Source of the DNA: an uncultured Phascolarctobacterium sp.
GTDB lineage: Bacteria > Bacillota > Negativicutes > Acidaminococcales > Acidaminococcaceae
Reading direction: 5' to 3'
Assembly (NCBI GenBank): GCA_946002345.1
Contig: CAMFZA010000071.1
Coordinates: forward strand, 1-7,928
Length of the DNA: 7,928 nt
Shown here: piece after piece, positions 1 through 5,127 of the stretch
Position numbering within the stretch: position 1 is the first letter of the stretch
Layout: each line of letters opens with the position of its first letter
Translations under genes and position numbers: made by a program
The notes under the pieces: model-generated
What the model was told of the DNA's origin: nothing
Seen by the model: the letters and a program-made list of their open reading frames with translations, nothing else
The model's database searches: none

Positions 1-632
1 TGCTCACTATTAGGCGAAACAGTTAAGCCTGCGCCAAAGCGTTTGACAAAAGCTTCCATTACCTCCACAGGCTGCAAATTATCCTTGCCTGCATACAAAA
101 TTTCTGTAGGAAAAGGCCACTTATTTATGGGATGCTGCAGCACGTATTGGTAATAATCCCAATCCAGGGTTTCAAAAGGAGTAGCTACCTTTTTTTCTTG
201 CTCCAATCTTGCTTCAGAAACATCAAACCAAAGCATCATCTGCCTTATCAGCCAGGGCATGTCAATAATGGGTGATTGAAGCAGGCACTTTTTAAAAGGC
301 TTATCAGCATAAGCATGAAGGGCAAAGAAAGCGCCTAAGCTACATGCAAAAAGACTGACATTCTGCCATTTATCGAAAGCAAAAGTTGCGATTTTTTCTA
401 AATCCTTTATCCCCTGCCAAATATCACAGGGCTCAGGAGCATCCTTCCTTTCCCCATGCTTTGGTAAATCAAAGCTTAAGGTTTGATACCCCTTTTCCTC
501 CGCTACTTCGGCAAAACTTTCGGCATATTCTTTATATCCCTGCTTACCATGCACATAAATATAGATTTTATCAGAAGGCTCTCCCCACAGCACAGCAGGA
601 ATGTCTTCTACAGCAAACTTTTCCATTAACAT
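1..632 (-). CDS. alpha/beta hydrolase, C-terminus beyond window edge
   Basis: Reading leftward from ATG at 632 gives 210 codons with no stop before the window ends, so the C-terminus is missing. The protein looks like a small cytosolic serine hydrolase of the alpha/beta fold; it has no signal peptide. A strand followed by HG (VHGK, residues 27-30) fits the oxyanion region, DLPKHGER (55-62) follows, and the nucleophile elbow is ACSLG (96-100, Ser98), with Ala where the usual GxSxG has Gly. LYAGKDNLQP (179-188) supplies the likely acid Asp184. The sequence breaks off at NSE plus a 'CA' half-codon, where the catalytic His would be expected. The start is ATG 632 or the in-frame ATG 626; an in-frame TAA lies just upstream. 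The ribosome site GAGAGG is formed by the last codons of the rhodanese gene, 13 bp away, so the two are probably translationally coupled. The substrate cannot be told. Confidence 0.8.
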   Translation of the reverse strand, partial: MLMEKFAVEDIPAVLWGEPSDKIYIYVHGKQGYKEYAESFAEVAEEKGYQTLSFDLPKHGERKDAPEPCDIWQGIKDLEKIATFAFDKWQNVSLFACSLGAFFALHAYADKPFKKCLLQSPIIDMPWLIRQMMLWFDVSEARLEQEKKVATPFETLDWDYYQYVLQHPINKWPFPTEILYAGKDNLQPVEVMEAFVKRFGAGLTVSPNSE

Positions 633-645
633 TTTATTTTACAAA

Positions 646-1023
646 TTACCTCTCTAGGGCTCCCTGCCAACGGGAAATACCGCCAAAGTCCTGCACATCT
701 TTATAGCCCAAGCCACGCAAAGCATCGGCAGCGAAAGCGCTACGGCGACCCCTCCGGCAATAAACAATGATGGGCTTCTCTTTTTCAGGCAACATGCCGG
801 CCGCCTTTTGCTCCACCTGATCGTAAGGCAAAAGCACCGCCCCTGCAATATGTCCTTCGGCAAATTCCTCAGGAGTACGCACATCTAACAGCACAAAATT
901 CTCTTTCTTGGCCAGTTTAGCTTGCAATTCTTCATAGCTGACCAAACCGCTTTTGCCGCCACCAAAGCCAAAAATAAACAATCCTGCTACCGCAAGAGCG
1001 GCAATAACTAAATATTTACGCAT
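646..1023 (-). CDS. membrane-anchored single-domain rhodanese
   Basis: This is a 125-residue single-domain rhodanese (sulfurtransferase-type) protein. Residues 4-21 are a hydrophobic anchor or uncleaved signal followed by GGGKSG, with no lipobox Cys, so the domain probably sits outside the cytoplasmic membrane. The domain shows LLDVRTPEEFAEGHIAGA (45-62), the active-site loop CRRGRRS with Cys89, and the closing FGGISRWQG (113-121). The loop has the CxxGxR(S/A) form of active rhodaneses, so the persulfide-carrying Cys is present. The frame extends upstream to a TTG at 1044, but GAGGAGGT lies inside that extension, 6 nt before ATG 1023, which decides the start. It is the middle gene of a leftward operon, 51 bp after DUF1653 and 13 bp before the hydrolase. 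Sulfur transfer to cyanide or a protein is the family role; the partner is unknown. Confidence 0.88.
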   Translation of the reverse strand: MRKYLVIAALAVAGLFIFGFGGGKSGLVSYEELQAKLAKKENFVLLDVRTPEEFAEGHIAGAVLLPYDQVEQKAAGMLPEKEKPIIVYCRRGRRSAFAADALRGLGYKDVQDFGGISRWQGALER

Positions 1024-1074
1024 ACAAATACCTCCTCGTATCAACCCGTACTGTTAACCTAAGCAGCTAGCATC

Positions 1075-1353
1075 TTATTCCGCTACCTTATCGCCCCTCT
1101 GCACCACCTCAAACCGATACTTCTGCTGGATATCAGGGTACTTTTCCCTATCCACCTCGCTCATAAACATAGCATAGGGTCTAGCGCAAGTCTTGAACGG
1201 CGGGTAAAGAGCCTCATATACCACAAGCATCTCCTCCGTTTCACTATGATGTGCAAAAGCAATGATTCTGTAAAGATACTCTGTTGCCGGATTTTCGATA
1301 GTTTCCCGCTTAAAATGCTTTACTATATCACCAATATGCAGTTCTCTTGTCAT
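1075..1353 (-). CDS. DUF1653 family protein
   Basis: This 92-residue protein matches the DUF1653 pattern as I know it: [10 protein letters not shown] near the N-terminus, [17 protein letters not shown], then LVVYEALY, then [11 protein letters not shown] and [12 protein letters not shown] near the end. The family consists of small single-domain proteins of unknown biochemical role, and this one has full length. It is predicted to be soluble, with no signal peptide or membrane segment. The start is ATG 1353, with GGAG at 1364-1367 spaced 10 nt. It is the first gene of a leftward three-gene operon with the rhodanese and hydrolase, transcribed from the extended -10 element at 1422-1430. Confidence 0.85.
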   Translation of the reverse strand: MTRELHIGDIVKHFKRETIENPATEYLYRIIAFAHHSETEEMLVVYEALYPPFKTCARPYAMFMSEVDREKYPDIQQKYRFEVVQRGDKVAE

Positions 1354-1421
1354 TGTACTTCAACTCCATGTATACAAATATTCGCCAGCTATAGCAAGCT
1401 TGTTACCAACCTCTTGCTTTA

Positions 1422-1430
1422 ATTATAACA
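1422..1430 (-). promoter_or_regulatory. extended -10 promoter of the DUF1653-rhodanese-hydrolase operon
   Basis: On the minus strand the sequence TGTTATAAT contains a perfect TATAAT with an upstream TGn, an extended -10 element. No good -35 hexamer is seen 16-18 bp upstream, as is common for extended -10 promoters. Transcription would begin near 1415 and leave a leader of about 60 nt before ATG 1353. Confidence 0.6.
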
Positions 1431-1469
1431 CGAAAGCAGCTCCACATATACATTTAATGCTCCAAATTA

Positions 1470-1478
1470 TGATATAAT
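1470..1478 (+). promoter_or_regulatory. extended -10 promoter of the pyrophosphatase gene
   Basis: TGATATAAT contains a perfect TATAAT (1473-1478) preceded by TGn. The -35 region is poor. The predicted start near 1485 gives a leader of about 30 nt with GAGGAGG at 1503-1509. It is divergent from the minus-strand extended -10 only about 40 bp away. Confidence 0.65.
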
Positions 1479-1516
1479 AAAAAGAAAATCATCCCCTTTC
1501 CCGAGGAGGCGTTTAC

Positions 1517-2569
1517 ATGCTTAAGACAATCTCCAAAGCCCTTTTCGTACTGACTCTCGCTGGACTAATGCTGTGCTCACCGCTGCCTTCAGCACAAGCC
1601 GCCAATAATGCTTTCTATTACATTAGTGCTGAAACTGACTATAATCCTAAGGAGCCCATTTACGTTGTGGGCCACAAGGAACCGGATACGGATACGGTTT
1701 GTTCCGCCATTGCTTATGCCAACCTGCTGCAAGCTTTGGACTATGATGCCAAGGCAGTGCTGCCAGGCAAGCTCAACGCTGAAACCAAATATGCTTTACA
1801 AAAATTTGGTGTTCCTATTCCGGAGAGCTTAGATAATGCCCAAGGCAAGCAGTTCGTCCTAGTTGACCACAGCCTGTATAGCCAATCCATCGCCGGCATG
1901 CCTCAAGCAAGAGTTTTGGCCGTGCTGGACCATCACACCCTGGGCGATATTAAAAACGCAAACCCCATCACCTATATCGCTAAGCCCATTGGTGCCACTG
2001 CTTCCGTTGTTTTTTATGAATTTGAAGCCCAAAAGGTAAAAATTTCTAAGCACGTAGCGGGACTGCTTTTATCCGCTATCTGCTCGGACACCATTGGCCT
2101 CAAATCCCCCACCACCACGGACTACGACAGGCTGGCGGTCAAAAAACTTATGAAACTAAGTAAGGTTAAGAATTTGCGAGCCTATAGCAACGAGCTGCTG
2201 GAGGCCGGCAATATCTATTCCAGCCTTAGCCCTGAAGAATTAGCTCACTATGATTACAAGGTCTATACCGTTGGCACCAAACGCATAGGCATCGGTCAGC
2301 TGCACTCCACCAATCCTGAGCAGCTTGCAGTCTTAGAAAAAGAGCTACTTGCCTACATGCAGGAAAATTTTGCTAGCTTTGGCGTGGATATGTACTTTAT
2401 GATGCTCACTAATCTAGATAGCTTTGCCACTAAGCTCCTTTGCTTTGGCGACAGCTCCCTAGCTACTGCCCAAAAAGCCTTTGGCCAAGCAAGTGACACC
2501 ATTATTCTTCCTAATGCAGTATCAAGAAAAAAACAGGTTGTGCCACCACTACAAAAAGCACTACAATAG
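1517..2569 (+). CDS. ppaC: exported manganese-dependent (family II) inorganic pyrophosphatase
   Basis: This 350-residue protein carries the DHH-family II pyrophosphatase fold, which hydrolyses PPi to two phosphates with Mn. Metal and catalytic motifs are all visible: GHKEPDTDT (52-60; His53, Asp57, Asp59), VDHS (Asp117), LDHH (138-140), CSDTIG (Asp191), and the C-terminal substrate-binding SRKKQVVP (336-343). There is no inserted CBS or DRTGG regulatory module. Unusually, residues 1-28 form a textbook signal peptide: a basic start, a hydrophobic core, and SAQA before Ala29. The enzyme is thus predicted to act outside the cytoplasm, whereas the known family members are cytosolic and begin about where residue 47 lies. 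ATG 1517 has GAGGAGG 7 nt upstream. The gene is monocistronic, with its own extended -10 promoter and terminator. It ends with TAG right before the terminator. The enzyme assignment is firm; export is inferred. Confidence 0.93.
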   Translation: MLKTISKALFVLTLAGLMLCSPLPSAQAANNAFYYISAETDYNPKEPIYVVGHKEPDTDTVCSAIAYANLLQALDYDAKAVLPGKLNAETKYALQKFGVPIPESLDNAQGKQFVLVDHSLYSQSIAGMPQARVLAVLDHHTLGDIKNANPITYIAKPIGATASVVFYEFEAQKVKISKHVAGLLLSAICSDTIGLKSPTTTDYDRLAVKKLMKLSKVKNLRAYSNELLEAGNIYSSLSPEELAHYDYKVYTVGTKRIGIGQLHSTNPEQLAVLEKELLAYMQENFASFGVDMYFMMLTNLDSFATKLLCFGDSSLATAQKAFGQASDTIILPNAVSRKKQVVPPLQKALQ

Positions 2570-2572
2570 CAC

Positions 2573-2626
2573 AAAAACAGGACTTTAGAGTATTATCATC
2601 ATCGAAATCTCTAAGGTCCTGTTTTT
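2573..2626. terminator. 18-bp hairpin terminator, probably bidirectional
   Basis: Arms 2573-2590 and 2609-2626 pair over 18 bp with one G-U wobble around an 18-nt loop. The arms begin in AAAAA and end in TTTTT, so the element can stop the pyrophosphatase transcript and also leftward transcription from the 2738-3244 gene pair. It resembles the hairpin at 4422-4464. Confidence 0.85.
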
Positions 2627-2680
2627 CATCTTTCTATTCAATTACCACTTAAACAAGCCTTTCTAAACTCTCTTCTCTCA

Positions 2681-2697
2681 TTTTTACAACTTTTGAT
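2681..2697 (+). repeat. 17-bp direct repeat, left copy
   Basis: TTTTTACAACTTTTGAT is identical to the copy at 3357-3373. The two copies bracket the two-gene DUF3791-like cassette together with its promoter. Confidence 0.75.
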
Positions 2698-2737
2698 AAA
2701 AAAAGGTGATGAAAGCTTATCCTTAAGCAACTTCGTT

Positions 2738-2959
2738 TTACTCCCTATAAAACTCATCCAAAATAAACTCCACACTCTCACTCCACATCAAGGTTGCTGG
2801 TGTTTGCAAGCACCAATAGGTATGGCTTTTAGAAAACAAAAGATATGCCTCATCAAAGGAAATACCATCTTTATCAGCTATTGCCTGCACAACTCTGCGA
2901 ATTGTTTCATAAATATCTAGGGTTAAATCCATGCCCTTATATACATATTTACTGGTCAA
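2738..2959 (-). CDS. small DUF3791-associated hypothetical protein
   Basis: This 73-residue soluble protein has no signal peptide. It contains an N-terminal YVYKGMDLTLDIYET stretch, a helical AIADKDGISFDEAYLLF segment, and the ending WSESVEFILDEFYRE. From memory, this pattern belongs to short proteins that occur beside DUF3791 and sometimes DUF3990 genes in Bacillota accessory loci; I could not check that. The start is TTG 2959, chosen because GAGGAGGT (2966-2973) lies exactly 6 nt upstream and no ATG is placed correctly. It is the second gene of a leftward pair, 66 bp after the 3026-3244 gene. No catalytic motif is visible. A part in a toxin-antitoxin-like module is only a guess from context. 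Confidence 0.7.
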   Translation of the reverse strand: MTSKYVYKGMDLTLDIYETIRRVVQAIADKDGISFDEAYLLFSKSHTYWCLQTPATLMWSESVEFILDEFYRE

Positions 2960-3025
2960 TTGTGTACCTCCTCACTAGCTTAATAAATCTTAACGCTTTC
3001 GGAGTATTTAAACAAAGCTGATCAT

Positions 3026-3244
3026 TTACTTTGCAGCCCTCTCTAGCATATCTTCAGCAAATTCTTCAGCTTCATCTAGGTCAAGCATATGCAATACAGA
3101 ATATTGAGAACGAATAGCAGAAATAATATCGTGCTGATTAAACAACGTGATTACATCAGCTACCATTAAGCCATGCTTTTGAGCATATCCCTCTACTGCT
3201 GCTATTACGAGAAAGTTACAATCTTTAACATCTTGCTCAGACAC
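3026..3244 (-). CDS. DUF3791-like small protein
   Basis: This 72-residue acidic protein resembles DUF3791: FLVIAAVEGYAQKHGL, then DVITLFNQHDI, then YSVLHMLDLDEAEEF. DUF3791 proteins are short helical proteins of unknown function that often occur in clusters with a DUF3990 partner, for which an ADP-ribosyltransferase-like fold has been proposed; no such partner is present here. The start is GTG 3244, with AGAGGTGA (3251-3258) 6 nt upstream. It heads a leftward two-gene operon with the 2738-2959 gene, behind a promoter overlapped by a palindrome, which hints at autoregulation. Family membership is by pattern memory and is moderate. Confidence 0.72.
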   Translation of the reverse strand: MSEQDVKDCNFLVIAAVEGYAQKHGLMVADVITLFNQHDIISAIRSQYSVLHMLDLDEAEEFAEDMLERAAK

Positions 3245-3267
3245 GATATTTCACCTCTCATGTCTTT

Positions 3268-3302
3268 TACTGTATTACACAGTATTATGAAAAAAGTAAC
3301 AA
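3268..3302 (-). promoter_or_regulatory. promoter of the DUF3791-like pair with overlapping operator-like palindrome
   Basis: On the minus strand, TTGTTA (3297-3302) and TGTAAT (3274-3279) are spaced 17 bp. The -10 is covered by the perfect palindrome TACTGT-N5-ACAGTA at 3268-3284. A dimeric repressor bound there would block the polymerase, so it is a candidate operator, possibly for autoregulation. Confidence 0.55.
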
Positions 3303-3356
3303 CGCAAGCTAATCATTAAGGTTATAAAAAATACTCTCACTGCTCAATTTACAACC

Positions 3357-3373
3357 TTTTTACAACTTTTGAT
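3357..3373 (+). repeat. 17-bp direct repeat, right copy
   Basis: This copy is identical to 2681-2697 on the same strand, 676 bp away. Just upstream a shorter ATTTACAACC echoes its core. Its end overlaps the first base of the -35 element proposed for the phosphatase promoter. Confidence 0.75.
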
Positions 3374-3402
3374 TGGCAAAATGCACGCTATTATGCTAAA
3401 AT
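3373..3402 (+). promoter_or_regulatory. promoter of the low-molecular-weight phosphatase gene
   Basis: TTGGCA (3373-3378) is followed after 18 bp by TAAAAT (3397-3402), which carries an upstream TGC and is therefore an extended -10. Transcription would begin near 3409 and leave a leader of about 75 nt before GTG 3485. The left arm of the inverted repeat at 3387-3432 covers the -10. Confidence 0.55.
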
Positions 3403-3432
3403 GTGCTCAACTACAGATTTTAGCATAATGGC
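3387..3432. repeat. 16-bp-arm inverted repeat over the phosphatase promoter
   Basis: Arms 3387-3402 and 3417-3432 pair over 16 bp, with 13 consecutive perfect pairs and one T-G, around a 14-nt spacer. The left arm contains the -10 box and the right arm lies in the early leader. It can be read as an operator for a dimeric regulator or, if transcription starts further upstream, as a leader hairpin. Confidence 0.7.
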
Positions 3433-3459
3433 GAAAACCCGCATGGTTGCGGCGTTTTC
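3433..3459 (+). other. leader hairpin before the phosphatase gene
   Basis: GAAAACCCGC (3433-3442) pairs with GCGGcGTTTTC (3449-3459), leaving one bulged C and a 6-nt loop. It lies in the predicted transcript, 12 nt before the GGAGG. It lacks a U-tract, so it is not a terminator. It could affect translation or be incidental, and I recognise no riboswitch class. Confidence 0.45.
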
Positions 3460-3484
3460 CCCATATTTACGGAGGTTTCGAAAG

Positions 3485-3940
3485 GTGCACAAAATACTAT
3501 TCATATGCCACGGCAATATATGTAGATCCCCCATGGCGGAGTTTTTATTAAAGGATATTGTGCGTAAGCGTGGTCTTGCCCATGAGTTTGAAATTGCCAG
3601 CGCTGCTACCAGTCGAGAAGAAATCGGTAATCCCGTCCATTATGGCACGAAGCATAAGCTGGCGCAGCTGGGCATTAGCGTGGCCGGCAAAACAGCACGC
3701 CAGGTAACCGCTCGCGATTATCGCTATTATGATTTACTGCTTGTTATGGACAATAACAATATGCGTAACATGCGACGTCTTTTAGGAGAAGATGTGGATA
3801 ATAAGGTGCATCTCCTTTTAGATTATACCCCTCGCAAAGGTCAAAGCATCGCCGACCCTTGGTATACAGGCGATTTTGACATTACCTATGACGATATTAT
3901 GGAGGGGCTTGCAGGCCTCTTGCAACAGCTTGGCTACTAA
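3485..3940 (+). CDS. low-molecular-weight protein tyrosine phosphatase
   Basis: The 151-residue product has the full low-molecular-weight tyrosine phosphatase layout. The P-loop is CHGNICRS (Cys8 to Ser15, the CX5R signature with Arg14), and the general-acid motif DPWY is at 124-127 (Asp124). The family dephosphorylates phosphotyrosine, or sometimes phosphoarginine, on cytosolic proteins by a phosphocysteine intermediate. The frame is open from 3401, but GTG 3485 fits the family's usual N-terminus (HKILFICHGN) and has GGAGG at 3471-3475, 9 nt upstream. An upstream ATG at 3428 lacks a ribosome site, so a 19-residue extension is less likely. The gene stands alone and converges on ybjQ across a shared terminator. 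No kinase gene is next to it in this window, so its substrate is unknown. Confidence 0.92.
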   Translation: MHKILFICHGNICRSPMAEFLLKDIVRKRGLAHEFEIASAATSREEIGNPVHYGTKHKLAQLGISVAGKTARQVTARDYRYYDLLLVMDNNNMRNMRRLLGEDVDNKVHLLLDYTPRKGQSIADPWYTGDFDITYDDIMEGLAGLLQQLGY

Positions 3941-3971
3941 AAAACCGCGGGCACAACACCCGCGGTTTTTT
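3939..3971. terminator. bidirectional GC-rich intrinsic terminator
   Basis: CCGCGGG (3945-3951) pairs with CCCGCGG (3959-3965) around a 7-nt loop. Flanking A and T runs extend the stem to 13 bp and supply U-tracts on both strands. It overlaps the stop codons of both converging genes (TAA 3938-3940 on plus and TAA 3971-3973 on minus), so one element ends both. Confidence 0.95.
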
Positions 3972-4291
3972 TACTCCACAACCACAGCAGTTCCGCTCAC
4001 GCTGACCATGAGCATACCGTTCTTTTCGCCAAGCACTTCATAATCCACATCCACACCCACAACAGCATTCGCACCCATCTTTTTGGCGCGATGCAGCATC
4101 TCTTCCACAGCTTTATCACGGGCATCAGCCAGTTCATTTTCATAGGTACCGCTGCGACCACCAACGATATCGCGCAAGCCATCCATAAAGTCTTTGATGA
4201 AGTTTACACCGGACACAACCTCACCAAAAACTATTCCTTTGTACTCAACGATTCTTTTACCCTCAAAACCAGGCGTAGTAGTAATTAACAT
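3971..4291 (-). CDS. ybjQ: YbjQ/UPF0145 family heavy-metal-binding-domain protein
   Basis: The 106 residues align along nearly their whole length with the E. coli YbjQ family (UPF0145), whose usual length is about 107. Landmarks are [16 protein letters not shown] (4-19), [17 protein letters not shown] (35-51), [14 protein letters not shown] (72-85) and [11 protein letters not shown] (93-103). The family is a small oligomer-forming fold of unknown physiological role, annotated as putative heavy-metal binding; no Cys/His metal site is evident here. The start is ATG 4291, with GGAGG at 4299-4303, 7 nt upstream. A further upstream ATG at 4342 is in frame but only reads through a duplicated leader. 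Transcription is predicted from the promoter in the repeat at 4317-4401, and the gene ends at the shared terminator. Confidence 0.93.
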   Translation of the reverse strand: MLITTTPGFEGKRIVEYKGIVFGEVVSGVNFIKDFMDGLRDIVGGRSGTYENELADARDKAVEEMLHRAKKMGANAVVGVDVDYEVLGEKNGMLMVSVSGTAVVVE

Positions 4292-4316
4292 AATATTTCC
4301 TCCTATCATTTTAATG

Positions 4317-4401
4317 CATGCTAACACTTTATCCCATGGCACTCATTTATCTCTTTGTCCATTAAACAATACCACAAACCTAAGCTCTTGTCATGGAAAA
4401 A
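4317..4401 (-). promoter_or_regulatory. promoter-leader repeat, copy A (upstream of ybjQ)
   Basis: This 85-bp stretch is homologous to 5653-5745. Aligned blocks match 29/33, 21/25 and 11/11 bases, with one 8-bp gap and a divergent 16-bp stretch of equal length. On the minus strand it carries ATGACA (4389-4394), a 17-bp spacer, and TATTGT (4366-4371) preceded by TGG, an extended -10. The copy ends at ATG, but that ATG is followed at once by CAT TAA and its ribosome site has decayed. ybjQ uses its own GGAGG further on. Confidence 0.75.
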
Positions 4402-4410
4402 TTTTACCCA

Positions 4411-4602
4411 TCAAAAGCAAAAAGCAGGACTTTGGAAACCAGCAAAGCTTCTAAAATCCTGCTTCTTTTTGCGATTATAAATCTTTGCAGATTCTTTTAC
4501 CTTGGTAATAGGCTTCACTAAGCCCCAGCTGCCACGCTTAGCGGCATTGAGCTTCTTCTGTTCCTTTTTAGATAGCTTTTCATAGGCAATAAATTTTTCC
4601 AT
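4411..4602 (-). CDS. putative alternative ribosome-rescue factor (ArfA/BrfA-like) with in-frame terminator
   Basis: The gene encodes 63 residues. Residues 1-46 are very basic and carry YEKLSKKEQKKLNAAKRG, SWGLVKPIT and IYNRKK, a pattern I recall from short uncharacterised Bacillota proteins. The start ATG 4602 has GGAGG (4610-4614) 7 nt upstream. The codons from about residue 47 on lie inside an intrinsic-terminator hairpin (4422-4464) and its U-tract, and TGA comes only at 4411-4413. Transcripts ending in the U-tract would therefore lack a stop codon. This arrangement is known for E. coli arfA and B. subtilis brfA, where tmRNA tags the nonstop product for degradation and the factor accumulates only when trans-translation fails. 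As in full-length ArfA, the terminator-encoded tail (FAGFQSPAFCF) is hydrophobic. The function is inferred from architecture and composition, not from recognised homology. The alternative is a small hypothetical protein that lost its original stop. Confidence 0.7.
   Translation of the reverse strand: MEKFIAYEKLSKKEQKKLNAAKRGSWGLVKPITKVKESAKIYNRKKKQDFRSFAGFQSPAFCF
4422..4464 (-). terminator. intrinsic terminator inside the reading frame of the 63-codon gene
   Basis: Arms 4449-4464 and 4422-4437 (minus-strand order) form a 16-bp stem with one U-G wobble and one A-C mismatch around an 11-nt loop. On the minus strand an A-rich lead precedes it and TTTTTGCTTTTGA follows. The TGA in that tail is the gene's stop codon, so termination should occur before it. 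The stem sequence is related to that at 2573-2626. Confidence 0.75.
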
Positions 4603-4622
4603 CTCATATCCTCCATTTTATG

Positions 4623-4659
4623 AAAGAGCGACCTTTGGCTAAGCCTTAGGCCGCCCTTT
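4623..4659 (-). other. 12-bp hairpin upstream of the small rescue-like gene
   Basis: Arms 4623-4634 and 4648-4659 pair over 12 bp with two G-U pairs on the minus strand around a 13-nt loop that holds a small GGC/GCC stem. The hairpin sits just before the GGAGG of the 4602 gene. The downstream U-tract is poor (CTCTTTCATAA). It may be a leader structure or the worn terminator of the decayed region to its right. Confidence 0.5.
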
Positions 4660-4694
4660 ATATTAACAAGGCTACTACATATTCATTAGCACCG

Positions 4695-4967
4695 CTAGAA
4701 CTGACCAAGATAAACGTGTTGGCGTGTTATCGCAGTTAGCTGTTGGCGTTTGTTGTTGTTAGCGGTTTTCTTGAGTATTGCTTTGAGAGCATCCGCATTT
4801 GGACCTTTGAGGTTGCGATCTTTATCCCCCATCCCTCTTCACTGACGTTTATACTCCTTTTTATTGCATGGATGAAAAAGATTTCATCAAGTAGATAACA
4901 TTGTTTTCGATACAAGTATCTTGAAGATATCCCGTCCATCTAACAAGTCGCTAACAATATCGTTCAC
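4695..4967 (-). pseudogene. decayed small gene, family not recognised
   Basis: One minus-strand frame runs from GTG 4967 to TAG 4695. It has protein-like sequence at both ends (NDIVSDLLDGRDIFKILVSK at the start; LKGPNADALKAILKK and RQHVYLGQF at the end). Three in-frame TGA codons interrupt the middle. In the middle a second frame is more protein-like (LLDEIFFIHAIKRS, then VSEEGWG), which suggests two compensating frameshifts near an AAAACA stretch (about 4905) and a G5 run (about 4827). No ribosome site is convincing for any piece. I do not recognise the family. It directly follows the nonsense-carrying gene at 4984-5655, as if it were the next gene of the same operon. A separate intact 45-codon gene from ATG 4832 is possible but has its SD-like bases too close to the start. 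Confidence 0.4.
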
Positions 4968-4983
4968 CCTATTAAGCTGTAAT

Positions 4984-5127
4984 TTAACTTACATATTCCT
5001 CCAAATGCTTATAAATATAATCAAGGTCCGCAGTCACAGGGAAAGCGGGCTCTGCTTATTTAGGAAGCCGTGAAGTCAATGCTGCCGCCTCAATGGCATC
5101 ACTCAAATCATTGGCCTCCTCCTTTAG
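4984..5127 (-). pseudogene. in-frame C-terminal remnant of the 5128-5655 gene
   Basis: The frame of the upstream gene continues after its TAG (5128-5130) with LKEEANDLSDAIEAAA and LTSRLPK. A TAA comes next, then AEPAFPVTADLDYI and YKHLEEYVS, and a final TAA at 4984-4986. The composition and helix pattern match the upstream part, and 47 codons carry only one stop. The intact gene was therefore probably about 223 codons long and has picked up two nonsense codons. Confidence 0.6.

Noticed and set aside
95..101. ACSLG instead of GxSxG as evidence of an inactive hydrolase
   Set aside because: Ala or Ser at the first position is tolerated in several alpha/beta hydrolase families, and the region of the catalytic His lies beyond the window.
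386..706. Plus-strand frame opposite the hydrolase
   Set aside because: It is an antisense shadow of the hydrolase and rhodanese genes, which carry clear family motifs.
2715..2728. GCTTA-TCCT-TAAGC hairpin as terminator of the DUF3791-like pair
   Set aside because: The stem is only 5 bp and AT-rich. The strong hairpin at 2573-2626 is a better terminator for that operon.
4736..4939. Intact 67-codon minus-strand frame starting at ATG 4939
   Set aside because: No ribosome site precedes the ATG, and only its middle looks protein-like; after about residue 36 the neighbouring frame is more convincing. It is treated as part of the decayed gene.
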